Source of the DNA: Peptococcaceae bacterium
GTDB taxonomy: Bacteria; Bacillota; Desulfitobacteriia; Desulfitobacteriales; Syntrophobotulaceae
Reading direction: 5' to 3'
Assembly (NCBI GenBank): GCA_012839895.1
Contig: DUML01000071.1
Coordinates: 1-39,693, forward strand
Length of the DNA stretch: 39,693 nucleotides
Part shown: in pieces, positions 31,216 through 39,073 of the stretch
How the letters are laid out: each line of letters starts with the position of its first letter
How positions within the stretch are numbered: position 1 is the first letter of the stretch
Notes under the pieces: generated by a model
Seen by the model: only the letters and a program-made list of their open reading frames with translations
Databases searched by the model: none
Told to the model about the DNA's origin: nothing
Program-made: the position numbers and the translations under genes

Positions 31216-32106
31216 TCAGTTAGAGTCTTTTTGGGGATAGAGTCGCAGCACTTCACGAAAATCCTGAGGAGTCACTCCTTTTAATTTTTCTTTTAATCCC
31301 AAGCTTTCCGACCATTTCAGCCTTTGATAAGTACCGGTAGCCATAAAAGGCTCAATGTCACTTTGCTTAAGAAATTCAATAACACCGCTTACTTCATCCG
31401 CTCTACGGCCGGCATGAATGGCATCACTGGTGATATAGCGATTTACGGTTTCTTTAAAGGATTCGCGGTCAAAAGTATCAGCTAATACTTCCAGGAGCAT
31501 TTCCTGGCTGCCATAGCGACTGGCGGCATAGAAAGTCTCAACTATTAGGGCTTCAATCCCTTTCGTAAAACTGGCTCTCAACATTTTTACGGCCGAGGCG
31601 TTTCCCGGTTCCGGGCCTGTATAAGTAAGATTGAAACCAACTGTTTTCAGTTTTTCGGCAACCTCCTCGGCCTTCTCCCCTGCTACAAAAATTGGGACTT
31701 GAAAACCATAAGTGGCCATGGCGCCCATAATTGCCCCGTCCACAAAAGTACCCTTACAGCTTTTAAGGATGTGAGCTGCTTCTTTTTTGACATTAGGAGA
31801 AGCTGAGCTTAAATCACAGTAGGCTTGGCCGGCAGTAAGATACTGGGCTATGCACTGGGCGGCACTGGTTGAAGCTTTGGAAGGGACAATTCCAAGAATA
31901 ATGTCCGATATCTTTACTAAGTCTTCCACACTGTCCGTAAGTACTACTTTGGTCTCCAAAGCCCGGGCGCGAATCTGTTCACCTTTCCAACCGTCGTTTT
32001 GGCAAAGGTCATGGGCGTAAACCCGACAAACCGCGCCTTTTTCCAAAATACCTTTGGCGAAGGTATAACCAACCTCGCCAAAACCAAGAAATCCGAGTTT
32101 TAACAT
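31216..32106 (-). CDS. NAD(P)-dependent dehydrogenase with DUF1932 domain (3-hydroxyacid-dehydrogenase-like)
   Basis: A 296-residue protein. The N-terminal Rossmann fold is KLGFLGFGEVGYTFAKGILE, with YAHD after the second strand, DIILGIVPSKASTSAA and YCDLSSASPNVKKEAA (the 6-phosphogluconate/3-hydroxyisobutyrate dehydrogenase substrate loop). FVDGAIMGAMATYGFQVPIF follows, and the catalytic Lys is in NASAVKMLRASFTKGIEALI. The rest (about 190-270) is the DUF1932 helical domain. Relatives oxidise 3-hydroxy acids such as L-threonate. It lies 48 nt after the AbrB-like gene and is probably co-transcribed. The ribosome-binding site is weak. Confidence 0.87.
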   Translation of the reverse strand: MLKLGFLGFGEVGYTFAKGILEKGAVCRVYAHDLCQNDGWKGEQIRARALETKVVLTDSVEDLVKISDIILGIVPSKASTSAAQCIAQYLTAGQAYCDLSSASPNVKKEAAHILKSCKGTFVDGAIMGAMATYGFQVPIFVAGEKAEEVAEKLKTVGFNLTYTGPEPGNASAVKMLRASFTKGIEALIVETFYAASRYGSQEMLLEVLADTFDRESFKETVNRYITSDAIHAGRRADEVSGVIEFLKQSDIEPFMATGTYQRLKWSESLGLKEKLKGVTPQDFREVLRLYPQKDSN

Positions 32107-32154
32107 CCAATCACCAACTTCTTCCGGTTTTTTAATAGTTTTCGCCCCTTGGTG

Positions 32155-33189
32155 TTAAGTTATAATTAAAGCCGCTGCCAGGGGAACACTGGTCAAAATA
32201 GTTAAGACCCTTACTAACTGCAGAATACTGACTTTCAGGACATCTGCCTTCATCTCATAGGTAACTGCCACCATTTGACTTAATCCGCCCGGAGCGGAAC
32301 TTAAAAGAGCAGTGACAAGATCCCAATGATATAAATAACTTATTAGCCAACCCACAAGCAAATTGCTTATTACAATTGCCAGAGAAAAACCGATAATAGG
32401 CAGGAGCATTTGCTTGATTTCCATAATAATCTCAGGCGAAAACTCTAAGCCGATATTTATTCCAACACCCCAAAGCGCAAATCTCATTAACCGGGAAGGA
32501 AAGTTATATTTTTGGTTCGATACTATATTCGCTACGCCCAAAGCCGGCATTGAGCCGAGAATTCCTCCTCCGGGAACACCAAGTGCGATAAGCAGTAAGC
32601 CTCCCAATATGCCGATCACATACAGGCCGATTATTTGCGGGCTAAACATCGGCAGGGAAACATCAGACGGGTTTTCAACCTTAAGGTTGAGGGCATTTTT
32701 GTTTTGAAAATACTTCACCAGCAAAGGGACTATTCCAATAATTACTAAATAGCGGACTACCTGAAAAGTAGAAATAGTGGCAACATTCGCTTTGTAAGCC
32801 AAACCCAGAATAGCCATCTCGGCTATACCCCCGGGGGCTGCAGAAAACAAAGCTGTAGGTAAATCCAAAGCCATTTTCAGGAAGATCAAAGTCATAATCA
32901 AGGTGGTTACTAAAGTAAAAGCAGCTATCACCAGCGAGGGTGCCCACATTTTTTTTATATCTTCCACGTTGTCACGGTTAATACTTGTTCCAATATTGAG
33001 GCCAATAATTATTAAAAAAGTATTGCTTAGAAAAGCAGGGAGTAGCGGAAGCCCTCCCCCCAAAACTTGGTAAGTCCCTATAAATACCAGGGGGCCTAAA
33101 ATGGTTGAGGCTGGAAAACCGATCTTCTTCAGCACTCCAAAGCCCAACAAAGCCAGGACAATTATGAGACCGGCTTGTTCCAAAGTCAT
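32155..33189 (-). CDS. AbrB-family membrane protein (regulator-of-aidB-type transporter)
   Basis: A 344-residue membrane protein with about ten helices in two homologous halves. The first half contains LFSAAPGGIAEMAILGLAYK and the second LLSSAPGGLSQMVAVTYEMK, the duplicated APGG motif of the AbrB duplication family (often misnamed ammonia monooxygenase). Such proteins sit in organic-acid and tricarboxylate-like transport settings, but transport has not been settled. AAGGAG lies 9 nt before the ATG. It begins a two-gene unit with the DUF1932 dehydrogenase, so it may bring in or release that enzyme's substrate or product. Confidence 0.88.
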   Translation of the reverse strand: MTLEQAGLIIVLALLGFGVLKKIGFPASTILGPLVFIGTYQVLGGGLPLLPAFLSNTFLIIIGLNIGTSINRDNVEDIKKMWAPSLVIAAFTLVTTLIMTLIFLKMALDLPTALFSAAPGGIAEMAILGLAYKANVATISTFQVVRYLVIIGIVPLLVKYFQNKNALNLKVENPSDVSLPMFSPQIIGLYVIGILGGLLLIALGVPGGGILGSMPALGVANIVSNQKYNFPSRLMRFALWGVGINIGLEFSPEIIMEIKQMLLPIIGFSLAIVISNLLVGWLISYLYHWDLVTALLSSAPGGLSQMVAVTYEMKADVLKVSILQLVRVLTILTSVPLAAALIIT

Positions 33190-33214
33190 TCTCCCAAACT
33201 CCTTTATCGTATCG

Positions 33215-33261
33215 CATTCCTTACATTTTTTATTCTATATATCCTTTAACATTCCTTACAT
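33215..33261 (-). promoter_or_regulatory. Direct repeats around the AbrB promoter region
   Basis: On the minus strand ATGTAAGGAATG occurs twice (plus 33215-33226 and 33250-33261), 35 nt apart, flanking GGATATATAGAAT, which holds likely -10 elements. A possible operator of the AbrB-dehydrogenase unit. Confidence 0.4.
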
Positions 33262-33318
33262 CTGATAGCATCCCTTAATTATCATTTCGGCAAATCTTAA
33301 CAAAACACTGCCGCAAAG

Positions 33319-34521
33319 CTAATCAGTGCTTTGTTTATTCCTGAAAGCGGCCGAAATCAGTACTGTAAGAGGGATAGTTAAAACTAAACCGATACTTCCG
33401 GCGAAAGTCCGGATTACTTCTGAAGAAATCATATCCCAATTAATGAATTCCCCGAAGGGTATTTCATGAGCTAAAAACAGCAAAAGTAAAGGCATTGAGG
33501 CACCGGTGTAAGCCAAAATCAGGGTATTGGACATTGTCCCCATCATATCCCGTCCAACATTCATTCCCGCCTTGATCAATTCTTTAGTTGATATATCAGG
33601 CTTGACAGTAACAATTTCATTCATGGCCGAAGCGACTGATATGCCAACATCCATGACCGCCCCCAGAGCGCCAAGAATTATGCCGGCAAAAAGCAACCCC
33701 TCAAAGTCAAAACCGGCGCTTTGAGGAATAAAGGTTAGCATCTGAGCTTCTTCTTCACCCAAACCGGTAATTTTCGCTAGAGAACCGAATATAAAGGCTA
33801 TGATCCCGGCGAACATTACACCACCGGTAGTTCCTATAATTGCGGCAAACGTTTTTTTATTGACTCCGCTGATAATAAACAGGGTTAAGGCGGTAACTCC
33901 GGCACAGATAGCGACGGTTAAAGGAATTGGGCTATACCCGGCCAGTAAGCCCGGCAACAAAAGCTTGATTACTGCCAGCCCGGTTATTACTAAAGTGATG
34001 ATTGTTTTTAGGCCTTTGAAACTGCCTACAGCCAGAATCGTTATTAAGAAAAGAAGCACTAGATAGGCAAGGTATCTTTGCCGGTAAATCTCGGCTATAT
34101 AGGCATTTAAGATCTGACCCTGTTCATCTTCCTCCAGATAAACTAATACTTCATCCCCTACTTCCACATGCAGGTTATAGACCATTCTTTCATCTTCAAC
34201 ATGTTGGGCAGCGATAACTTCTCCCCGGTGCAATCCGGAGAGGATTTGGAGCTTTACCTGGTAATAAATAATGTCATAATCATCCCCCATGCCACCTGGG
34301 AATTCTTGGGCGAATCTTTGATCCTCGGTAATTTCAAGTATCTTACCCCTTACTGTTTGAGGTTCTTCCAGGGGAAGCTGCTCCTCTTCCTGAGCGCTAA
34401 GCTGCAAGGGGAAGGCGAACAAAGAGATGAGGACAGTTATTATTACCAATAGATAAATAATTGACTTTTTACTACAGGCAATATTATCGCTCCTGGAATA
34501 AAAGAGAAAGGTATGTTTCAT
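33319..34521 (-). CDS. YibE/F-family membrane protein
   Basis: A 400-residue protein. A signal-anchor helix (IIYLLVIITVLISLFAF) is followed by an exported domain of about 110 residues starting with acidic sequence (QEEEQLPLEEPQTVRGKI) and containing IIYYQVKLQILSGLHRGEVI and VGDEVLVYLEEDEQG. Then about eight helices follow, with GTTGGVMFAGIIAFIFG, ILGALGAVMDVGISVASAMN and GRDMMGTMSNTLILAYTGAS, the hallmarks of YibE/F. Function of the family is unknown. I start at 34521 with GGAG 9 nt upstream. It is transcribed alone, 130 nt upstream of the AbrB gene. Confidence 0.87.
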   Translation of the reverse strand: MKHTFLFYSRSDNIACSKKSIIYLLVIITVLISLFAFPLQLSAQEEEQLPLEEPQTVRGKILEITEDQRFAQEFPGGMGDDYDIIYYQVKLQILSGLHRGEVIAAQHVEDERMVYNLHVEVGDEVLVYLEEDEQGQILNAYIAEIYRQRYLAYLVLLFLITILAVGSFKGLKTIITLVITGLAVIKLLLPGLLAGYSPIPLTVAICAGVTALTLFIISGVNKKTFAAIIGTTGGVMFAGIIAFIFGSLAKITGLGEEEAQMLTFIPQSAGFDFEGLLFAGIILGALGAVMDVGISVASAMNEIVTVKPDISTKELIKAGMNVGRDMMGTMSNTLILAYTGASMPLLLLFLAHEIPFGEFINWDMISSEVIRTFAGSIGLVLTIPLTVLISAAFRNKQSTD

Positions 34522-34697
34522 CTTGTCTTGCTCCAATCTCAATTTTTGCTAATCCAAGAATAACTGTCTCAATCTTACCAAAGTAATTTTAATTAGACAA
34601 GAATCAGGACAAGGAATTGATAAAGCTATATGATGGAATTTAAGATATAATAAAAGTATTAAACCCTCTTATGGGGTTTTTAGGAGTAGTTTTACAT

Positions 34698-35606
34698 ATG
34701 GTAATTTTTCAGCTTGCCCTCTTTTTTCTTATGGGCTATCTATTTAAGGTTTACTTTGCTTACCCTGAACAAAACGGACAAATACTTAACAGGCTGATTC
34801 TTAATGTTACTCTGCCGGCGACAATTTTCCTAGCCAGCAGCAAAGCAAGCGAATTCTCACAAGCCTTTCTTCTGCCAATCGCATCTCTTCTGATACAACT
34901 CTCCCTGTTCGGACTTTTCTTCCTGATATCCCGTAGACTTAAACTGCCAAGTGCGACGGAATGCGTTTTTATCACCGCTCCCTTAATTACTAACACCCTT
35001 CTTTTTATGGTCCCGTTCTTTTACTTAGCCTATGGGGAAGAGGGCTTAACCAGAGTGATCCTTTACGATATCGGCAACGCCGTCACTATTTATTTTGTAG
35101 CCCACTCAATTTTCAAGTTTTCCGGATCTGACAAATTCAATTTTGGAAGCAGCATCAAAACTATCCTAACTTCTATTCCCCTGTGGGCTTTTGCCTTAGG
35201 ATTGTTTTGCGCAGGTTTGGATTTGACTGTACCTCAAACCATCCAGGAACCATTGCAGGTAATGCGGGAAGTAAATGTTTTCCTGCCTATGTTTGCCCTG
35301 GGTTTTTATTTTCGCCCTGCCTTGGCGAAAATCCGTTTAGTTATTTTTACAATTCTTGCCCGTTCCCTGTTCGGTCTCCTTATAGGTTTGGCAATTTCCT
35401 TTTTCTTCGCAAATCCCATGGACAAGCTTACGGTATTAATGGGTGCCGCAGCTCCAATCGGCATTTTAAGCCTTGTTTTTTCCTCGGAATATGCCAAAGA
35501 TACCGACTATGCTTCTAATATAGCTTCCTATTCTCTGGTCTTAAGTTTAATTGTCTTTACCGCTATTGATTATTATTTTAAATACCTGGGAATTATCACA
35601 TCCTAA
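34698..35606 (+). CDS. AEC-family (auxin efflux carrier-like) transporter
   Basis: A 302-residue, ten-helix permease. LILNVTLPATIFLASSKASE is the conserved N-terminal block, VFITAPLITNTLLFMVPFFY and LYDIGNAVTIYFVAHSIF the middle, and LMGAAAPIGILSLVFSSEYA the C-terminal one. Bacterial AEC members move malate, malonate or other organic acids; the substrate here is unknown. I prefer ATG 34698, with AGGAG 11-12 nt upstream, over ATG 34671, which has none and sits in a small AAACCC/GGGTTT hairpin. The last 11 nt overlap the end of the convergent Panacea gene. Confidence 0.87.
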   Translation: MVIFQLALFFLMGYLFKVYFAYPEQNGQILNRLILNVTLPATIFLASSKASEFSQAFLLPIASLLIQLSLFGLFFLISRRLKLPSATECVFITAPLITNTLLFMVPFFYLAYGEEGLTRVILYDIGNAVTIYFVAHSIFKFSGSDKFNFGSSIKTILTSIPLWAFALGLFCAGLDLTVPQTIQEPLQVMREVNVFLPMFALGFYFRPALAKIRLVIFTILARSLFGLLIGLAISFFFANPMDKLTVLMGAAAPIGILSLVFSSEYAKDTDYASNIASYSLVLSLIVFTAIDYYFKYLGIITS

Positions 35607-36078
35607 CTTGACCGCTGTATACAAAGCAGATGTTTTCCCGGCTAAGTTCTCTTAAGATTTTCCTGGTATTCCAGTTGACAATCTCCTCGTCCCGGTAGAC
35701 CGGACTGCCCCCGGCAGCCAAGCGTTCCCGGGCGTTTAGCCAAGGTTCTTCAGAACAAGCCAGTTCTGTTAGCTGTTCGCTGTTAAGACAACCATAAGCA
35801 TCGTAAAGTACTATTAAATATTCCTTTAGTTCTTCATCATTAATAATAACCCCTAATTTCTTATCGGACTTGGGAATTAAGCCTTGGCCGTACTCCAAGT
35901 ATTTCTTGGCAAGTTCCGGACAGACCGGGCCCTGCTCTCCGGCCTCAAACTTCTCTCTAAAAAGTCTCTCCCCATAAAAGGTAAGATACCAGGCATAGGC
36001 AAAATAACATAACTTCTGCAGCTTGTCAGTGGTCAAAGGACCAAAAGTCAGCATGGCTTCGGCAATTCTATGGATCAT
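35596..36078 (-). CDS. Panacea/SocA-like domain protein (DUF4065)
   Basis: A 160-residue protein with the Panacea signature: LTTDKLQKLCYFAYAWYLTF, then EKFEAGEQGPVCPELAKKYL (the GPV core) and LKEYLIVLYDAYGCLNSEQL, then LTELACSEEPWLNARERL. Panacea domains act as chaperone-like or antitoxin neutralising modules for many toxin types, and SocA is the prototype. No toxin gene is adjacent: the neighbours are an AEC carrier and rubrerythrin. I start at 36078 with GGGGG 8 nt upstream. It is either an orphan antitoxin or a general phage-protein-like gene. Confidence 0.85.
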   Translation of the reverse strand: MIHRIAEAMLTFGPLTTDKLQKLCYFAYAWYLTFYGERLFREKFEAGEQGPVCPELAKKYLEYGQGLIPKSDKKLGVIINDEELKEYLIVLYDAYGCLNSEQLTELACSEEPWLNARERLAAGGSPVYRDEEIVNWNTRKILRELSRENICFVYSGQVRM

Positions 36079-36189
36079 TATTTTTACCCCCATAAACTTA
36101 AGGAATTTGTTTATGCTCCCTTAATGTTTATGCAGGGATATGCGGAAAAAGTAGATGGATATTGCAAGTATCTATAACTCAACACTATT

Positions 36190-36204
36190 TAATAATAATT
36201 ATTA
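36190..36204 (+). promoter_or_regulatory. PerR-like box upstream of rubrerythrin
   Basis: TAATAATAATTATTA matches the PerR consensus TTATAATnATTATAA at 12 of 14 defined positions, with symmetric mismatches, inside the 17-bp dyad TTAATAATAATTATTAA. TTGCAT at 36238 and GATATT at 36261 form a weak promoter downstream. The area is AT-rich, so chance matches are possible. Confidence 0.45.
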
Positions 36205-36266
36205 ATAATCTAAGATAGGATTGAAATAAATTATCAATTGCATTACAATTTTTTTAGCAAGATATT

Positions 36267-36298
36267 CCTTTAGATTAATAAAAGAAAATCTCTAAAGG
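36267..36298 (+). repeat. Stem-loop in the rubrerythrin leader
   Basis: CCTTTAGA (36267-36274) pairs with TCTAAAGG (36291-36298) and an extra AT pair around an AT-rich loop, 27 nt before the start codon. Could stabilise the mRNA or affect initiation. Confidence 0.4.
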
Positions 36299-36325
36299 AA
36301 AAACGAGGAGAAAGGATGATGAATA

Positions 36326-36862
36326 ATGCCAGACATTAAGGGAACAAAAACCGAAAAGAACCTCTGGGAAGCATTCGCAGGTGAATCTCAAGCCAGGAAC
36401 AAATATACTTATTTCGCTTCAGTCGCTAAAAAAGAAGGATATGAACAGATTGCAGCCATCTTCTTAGAAACTGCCGAAAATGAAAAAGAACATGCCAAGC
36501 TTTGGTTTAAGCAACTTAAAGGTATTTGTACTACCCCGGAAAACCTGCTTGCAGCCGCTGCCGGCGAAAATGAAGAGTGGACTTCTATGTATGCCAGAAT
36601 GGCTAAGGAAGCCAGAGAAGAAGGCTTCCTGGAAATAGCCGAGCTATTTGAAGGGGTAGCCAAAATTGAAAAAGAGCATGAAGAAAGATACCGGAAACTG
36701 TTAGCTAACCTCCAAGCCAATGAGGTCTTTGCCAAAAAAGAAAGTGTCACCTGGAAATGCCGGAACTGCGGGCATACTCTGGTAGGCAACAGCGCCCCGG
36801 AAATCTGCCCGGTTTGTGCTCACCCCCAAGCATTCTTCGAAGTTGCAGCTTATAATTACTAA
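36326..36862 (+). CDS. rbr: Rubrerythrin
   Basis: A 178-residue peroxide reductase of anaerobes. The four-helix ferritin-like domain carries the di-iron ligands, Glu20 ([12 protein letters not shown]), the E53-x2-H56 pair (ENEKEH), Glu83 in ENEEW and Glu115/His118 (EKEH). The C-terminal rubredoxin-like domain has Cys145, Cys148, Cys161 and Cys164 (CRNCGH, CPVCAH). It reduces hydrogen peroxide to water with electrons from reduced rubredoxin or NADH systems. AAAGGA lies about 9 nt before the ATG. A PerR-like site lies about 120 nt upstream, which fits peroxide control. Confidence 0.96.
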   Translation: MPDIKGTKTEKNLWEAFAGESQARNKYTYFASVAKKEGYEQIAAIFLETAENEKEHAKLWFKQLKGICTTPENLLAAAAGENEEWTSMYARMAKEAREEGFLEIAELFEGVAKIEKEHEERYRKLLANLQANEVFAKKESVTWKCRNCGHTLVGNSAPEICPVCAHPQAFFEVAAYNY

Positions 36863-36990
36863 AAACTTAAGAACGTTCTTATACAAAGCTAAATTTGTAC
36901 AAGGCTAGATAAAAATAAAAACAAAAATAAAAACAGCTTTTACCCTCCTAGTATATTTAAATCAATAGAATTTATAGTATTATGCACGGG

Positions 36991-37035
36991 AAAAGCTCTC
37001 TAACCCGTTACTACCAACGGGTTAGAGAGCTTTTT
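36991..37035. terminator. Bidirectional terminator between rubrerythrin and the CxxC-domain gene
   Basis: AAAAGCTCTCTAACCCGTT pairs perfectly with AACGGGTTAGAGAGCTTTT around ACTACC, with T-runs on both strands. A separate palindrome, TAAGAACGTTCTTA, sits at 36868-36881, just after the rubrerythrin stop. Confidence 0.8.
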
Positions 37036-37099
37036 AACCAATCTCGAAGTTCTAAATGCGAGTTACTTTTACGTTTTTAGAATTAATCGAGGCAAATAT

Positions 37100-37474
37100 T
37101 TAGTTCGTGGGTTGACGATATTTGGCTTTTATCTTGGCGGCTATCTCCGGATAAAGCTTGTCCATACACTGGGGACAGATAGTATGAGAAAACTCTAAAC
37201 CTGTATGTTCATAAAGGTAATTTTCAATAGACTGCCAATCATCATCAGATGTGTTAACGTTTTTACAATGAGAACAAATAGGAGTGAGCTTCTGAAGGGA
37301 TTCATAAGCTTGCTGCATTTTAGAGTAAATAAGGCTGTTTAGAACCGCATGTTTCATAACTGTCCTTAGAGAATCTTTAAGGTTGAGATAATTGTTTAAT
37401 TCAGCGAGCAGCCTGTTCGTTCGAATCTCCCAGTCGAGTTTTTTTAGCAATTCACTAACCAGAGCTTTCGACAT
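37100..37474 (-). CDS. Stand-alone CxxC...CPxC domain protein (sensor-kinase-tail-like)
   Basis: A 124-residue protein. After a helical N-terminus (residues 1-60) comes PICSHCKNVNTSDDDWQSIE, then LYEHTGLEFSHTICPQCMDK and LYPE. This C-x2-C ... SHxICPxC pattern is the small cysteine domain often found at the end of hybrid sensor kinases and response regulators (PICxxCKxI...W..IE.Y). Here it stands alone without a receiver or kinase domain. Four cysteines suggest metal binding or thiol redox. I start at 37474 with GGGGGT 7 nt upstream. It neighbours oxygen-defence genes. Confidence 0.6.
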   Translation of the reverse strand: MSKALVSELLKKLDWEIRTNRLLAELNNYLNLKDSLRTVMKHAVLNSLIYSKMQQAYESLQKLTPICSHCKNVNTSDDDWQSIENYLYEHTGLEFSHTICPQCMDKLYPEIAAKIKAKYRQPTN

Positions 37475-37677
37475 AAGCAATACCCCCTTCTTTTATCGTC
37501 TTCCCCTTTCGTTAATTGTTTCCTCCTTTCTGAGCTTATCTTAATAATAATACAATATAGATGAGAAAATTAGGGCATTTTGTAGCTTATCAAAATTAAT
37601 TATTACTTTAAGCTAGCATTCACTATCACATGTTATCAATAATAATTACCTAATTGAAATAACTAATAGATTTAGAT

Positions 37678-37709
37678 GCCATTGCCGGCCAAAAGATATT
37701 TTCAATGGC
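37678..37709 (+). repeat. Hairpin upstream of the desulfoferrodoxin promoter
   Basis: GCCATTG (37678-37684) pairs with CAATGGC (37703-37709), and AAAA/TTTT continue the stem inside. It lies just before the promoter at 37739. Apart from this and the promoter, 37481-37863 shows no gene. Confidence 0.35.
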
Positions 37710-37738
37710 TTTCTATTTAGTAGTTTCTCTAAATGATA

Positions 37739-37767
37739 TTGAATACTTTACTTATTTATTGTATGAT
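37739..37767 (+). promoter_or_regulatory. Promoter of the desulfoferrodoxin gene
   Basis: TTGAAT at 37739-37744 and TATGAT at 37762-37767 are 17 nt apart, about 97 nt before the start codon. Confidence 0.6.
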
Positions 37768-37863
37768 TTAAGTGCAAAATACATAGTCAAATCTTAGAAC
37801 CCAATTTTTTATAGTTTAATACTTGTGGGTTGAAGAAAACTAAATAACTGGAGGGATAAAAAT

Positions 37864-38253
37864 ATGACTAAACTTAGGGACTTATTCAAATGCAATATTT
37901 GTGGCAATGTGGTGGAAATAGTCCACCCTGGGGCACCTGCCCTGGTCTGCTGTGGCCAACCAATGGAAAAACTAATTGCCAAAACAGAAGATACCGGCGC
38001 AGAAAAACATGTTCCGGTAGTTGAAAAAACAGAAGACGGCATCAAAGTTACCGTAGGAAGTGTTGATCACCCCATGGAGGAAAAACACTATATTAAATTC
38101 ATTGAAGTGCTAACCAGTTGTAAAGTCCTCCGGGGCGAACTGGATCCCGGCAAAAAAGCTGAAGCCTTCTTTGCCGTTAAACCGGAAAAGGTTTTGGAAG
38201 TAAGAGAATACTGCAACTTGCACGGCTTATGGAAAACAGAAGTTAATGGCTAA
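37864..38253 (+). CDS. dfx: Desulfoferrodoxin (superoxide reductase, two-centre type)
   Basis: A 129-residue protein that reduces superoxide to peroxide without forming oxygen. The N-terminal desulforedoxin-type centre has Cys10, Cys13, Cys29 and Cys30. The catalytic centre has Glu47 (EKHVP), His49, His69, His75, Cys117 and His120 (EYCNLHGLW), the five-ligand set of the family. The length fits the two-iron class. GGAGGG lies about 8 nt before the ATG. Its peroxide product is the substrate of rubrerythrin, encoded 1 kb upstream. Confidence 0.97.
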   Translation: MTKLRDLFKCNICGNVVEIVHPGAPALVCCGQPMEKLIAKTEDTGAEKHVPVVEKTEDGIKVTVGSVDHPMEEKHYIKFIEVLTSCKVLRGELDPGKKAEAFFAVKPEKVLEVREYCNLHGLWKTEVNG

Positions 38254-38322
38254 TAGTTAGGTTAGTTAAGATTCCGGAGCACGTTATTGTTAGATTATTA
38301 ATCAATTTCAGGGAGGAACTCT

Positions 38323-38829
38323 ATGCTTAATAAGAAATCCAGCCAAACAATTTTTATCTTTTACCTGGCTTTGCTCACCCTGCTGCTGACTTTAAGCGGC
38401 TGCTCCGGTGTGAGCAAAGGGAGTGAGGCTCCGGACTTTACACTTACTAACATAGAAGGCAAAAGAGTATCTTTAAGCGACCTGCGTGGGAAAAATGTTT
38501 TCCTTAATTTCTGGGCTTCCTGGTGTGAGCCATGTAAAGATGAAATGCCGGATTTGGAGCAAATCTGGCAAGAATACCAAGAACGAGATTTGGTGGTACT
38601 GACAGTCAATACCGGTGAAAGCCAGGAAACTGTTAAAAAATATATAGAAGAAAACGGTTATACCTTCCAGGTCTTATTGGATTCTAACCTGACTGTGGCT
38701 CGCCTCTATAATACTTCCAATATTCCAGCATCCTTTTTTATAAATAAAGAAGGCATCGTAATCGAGAAAAAGGAAGGCTTTATGAGCGGAGCCGACATGA
38801 AAAAAGCAGTAGGGCTTTTGTATCAATAA
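38323..38829 (+). CDS. TlpA/ResA-type thioredoxin-like lipoprotein
   Basis: A 168-residue exported lipoprotein. The signal helix is followed by a lipobox, LSGC, with Cys27 as the lipid site. The thioredoxin-like fold has the active site WASWCEPCKDEMP (Cys68 and Cys71), the FLNFWASWC strand and the cis-Pro loop NIPASFFINKEG. Family members reduce disulfides outside the membrane, for example in cytochrome c maturation (ResA). It follows desulfoferrodoxin by 70 nt in the same direction, with GGAGG before the ATG. Confidence 0.92.
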   Translation: MLNKKSSQTIFIFYLALLTLLLTLSGCSGVSKGSEAPDFTLTNIEGKRVSLSDLRGKNVFLNFWASWCEPCKDEMPDLEQIWQEYQERDLVVLTVNTGESQETVKKYIEENGYTFQVLLDSNLTVARLYNTSNIPASFFINKEGIVIEKKEGFMSGADMKKAVGLLYQ

Positions 38830-38878
38830 CCGGGAATATCGTCTGGAGATTCTTCATCAAAGGGATCATTGCAAAATG

Positions 38879-38944
38879 ATACGCTCCCTTCTAAGTAGAC
38901 AAGTTAAATAATCAAAACTTGCGCTTAGAGGGAGCGTATTTTTA
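38879..38944 (+). terminator. Long hairpin after the thioredoxin gene (terminator or insertion-element leader)
   Basis: ATACGCTCCCTtCTAAG and CAAGTT on the 5' side pair with AACTTG and CTTAGAGGGAGCGTAT on the 3' side around a 10-nt loop, then TTTTT. It is longer than most terminators. The TGATACGCTCCC start and AAGTAGACA inside resemble IS3-family (IS150-like) ends, so this could be a relic. See findings. Confidence 0.6.
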
Positions 38945-39015
38945 TGTCAAAAAGAAAGATATCCGGCAAATTATTTGCTGGAATAAGGGTATATTTTACC
39001 GGCTCTAAGAAATAG
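38944..39015 (+). CDS. 23-codon short open frame (doubtful)
   Basis: ATG at 38944 is preceded by AGAGGGAG (9 nt) in the 3' arm of the hairpin. The 23 codons start MSKRKISGKLF and end TGSKK. It may be a decayed start of an IS3-family transposase orfA, or chance. No other motif is visible. Confidence 0.2.
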   Translation: MSKRKISGKLFAGIRVYFTGSKK

Positions 39016-39073
39016 TACTACTGAGAAACCAAATATAATAAAAAACTAATTAAAATATTATGTGGAGGTATTT

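Noticed and set aside
34660-34681. AAACCC/GGGTTT hairpin as a terminator before the AEC gene
   Set aside because: No plus-strand gene ends here; it may only be a leader structure, and the stem is short.
36868-36881. Palindrome TAAGAACGTTCTTA as a LexA box
   Set aside because: Half-sites abut without the four-base spacer of the Gram-positive LexA site, and it lies downstream of rubrerythrin.
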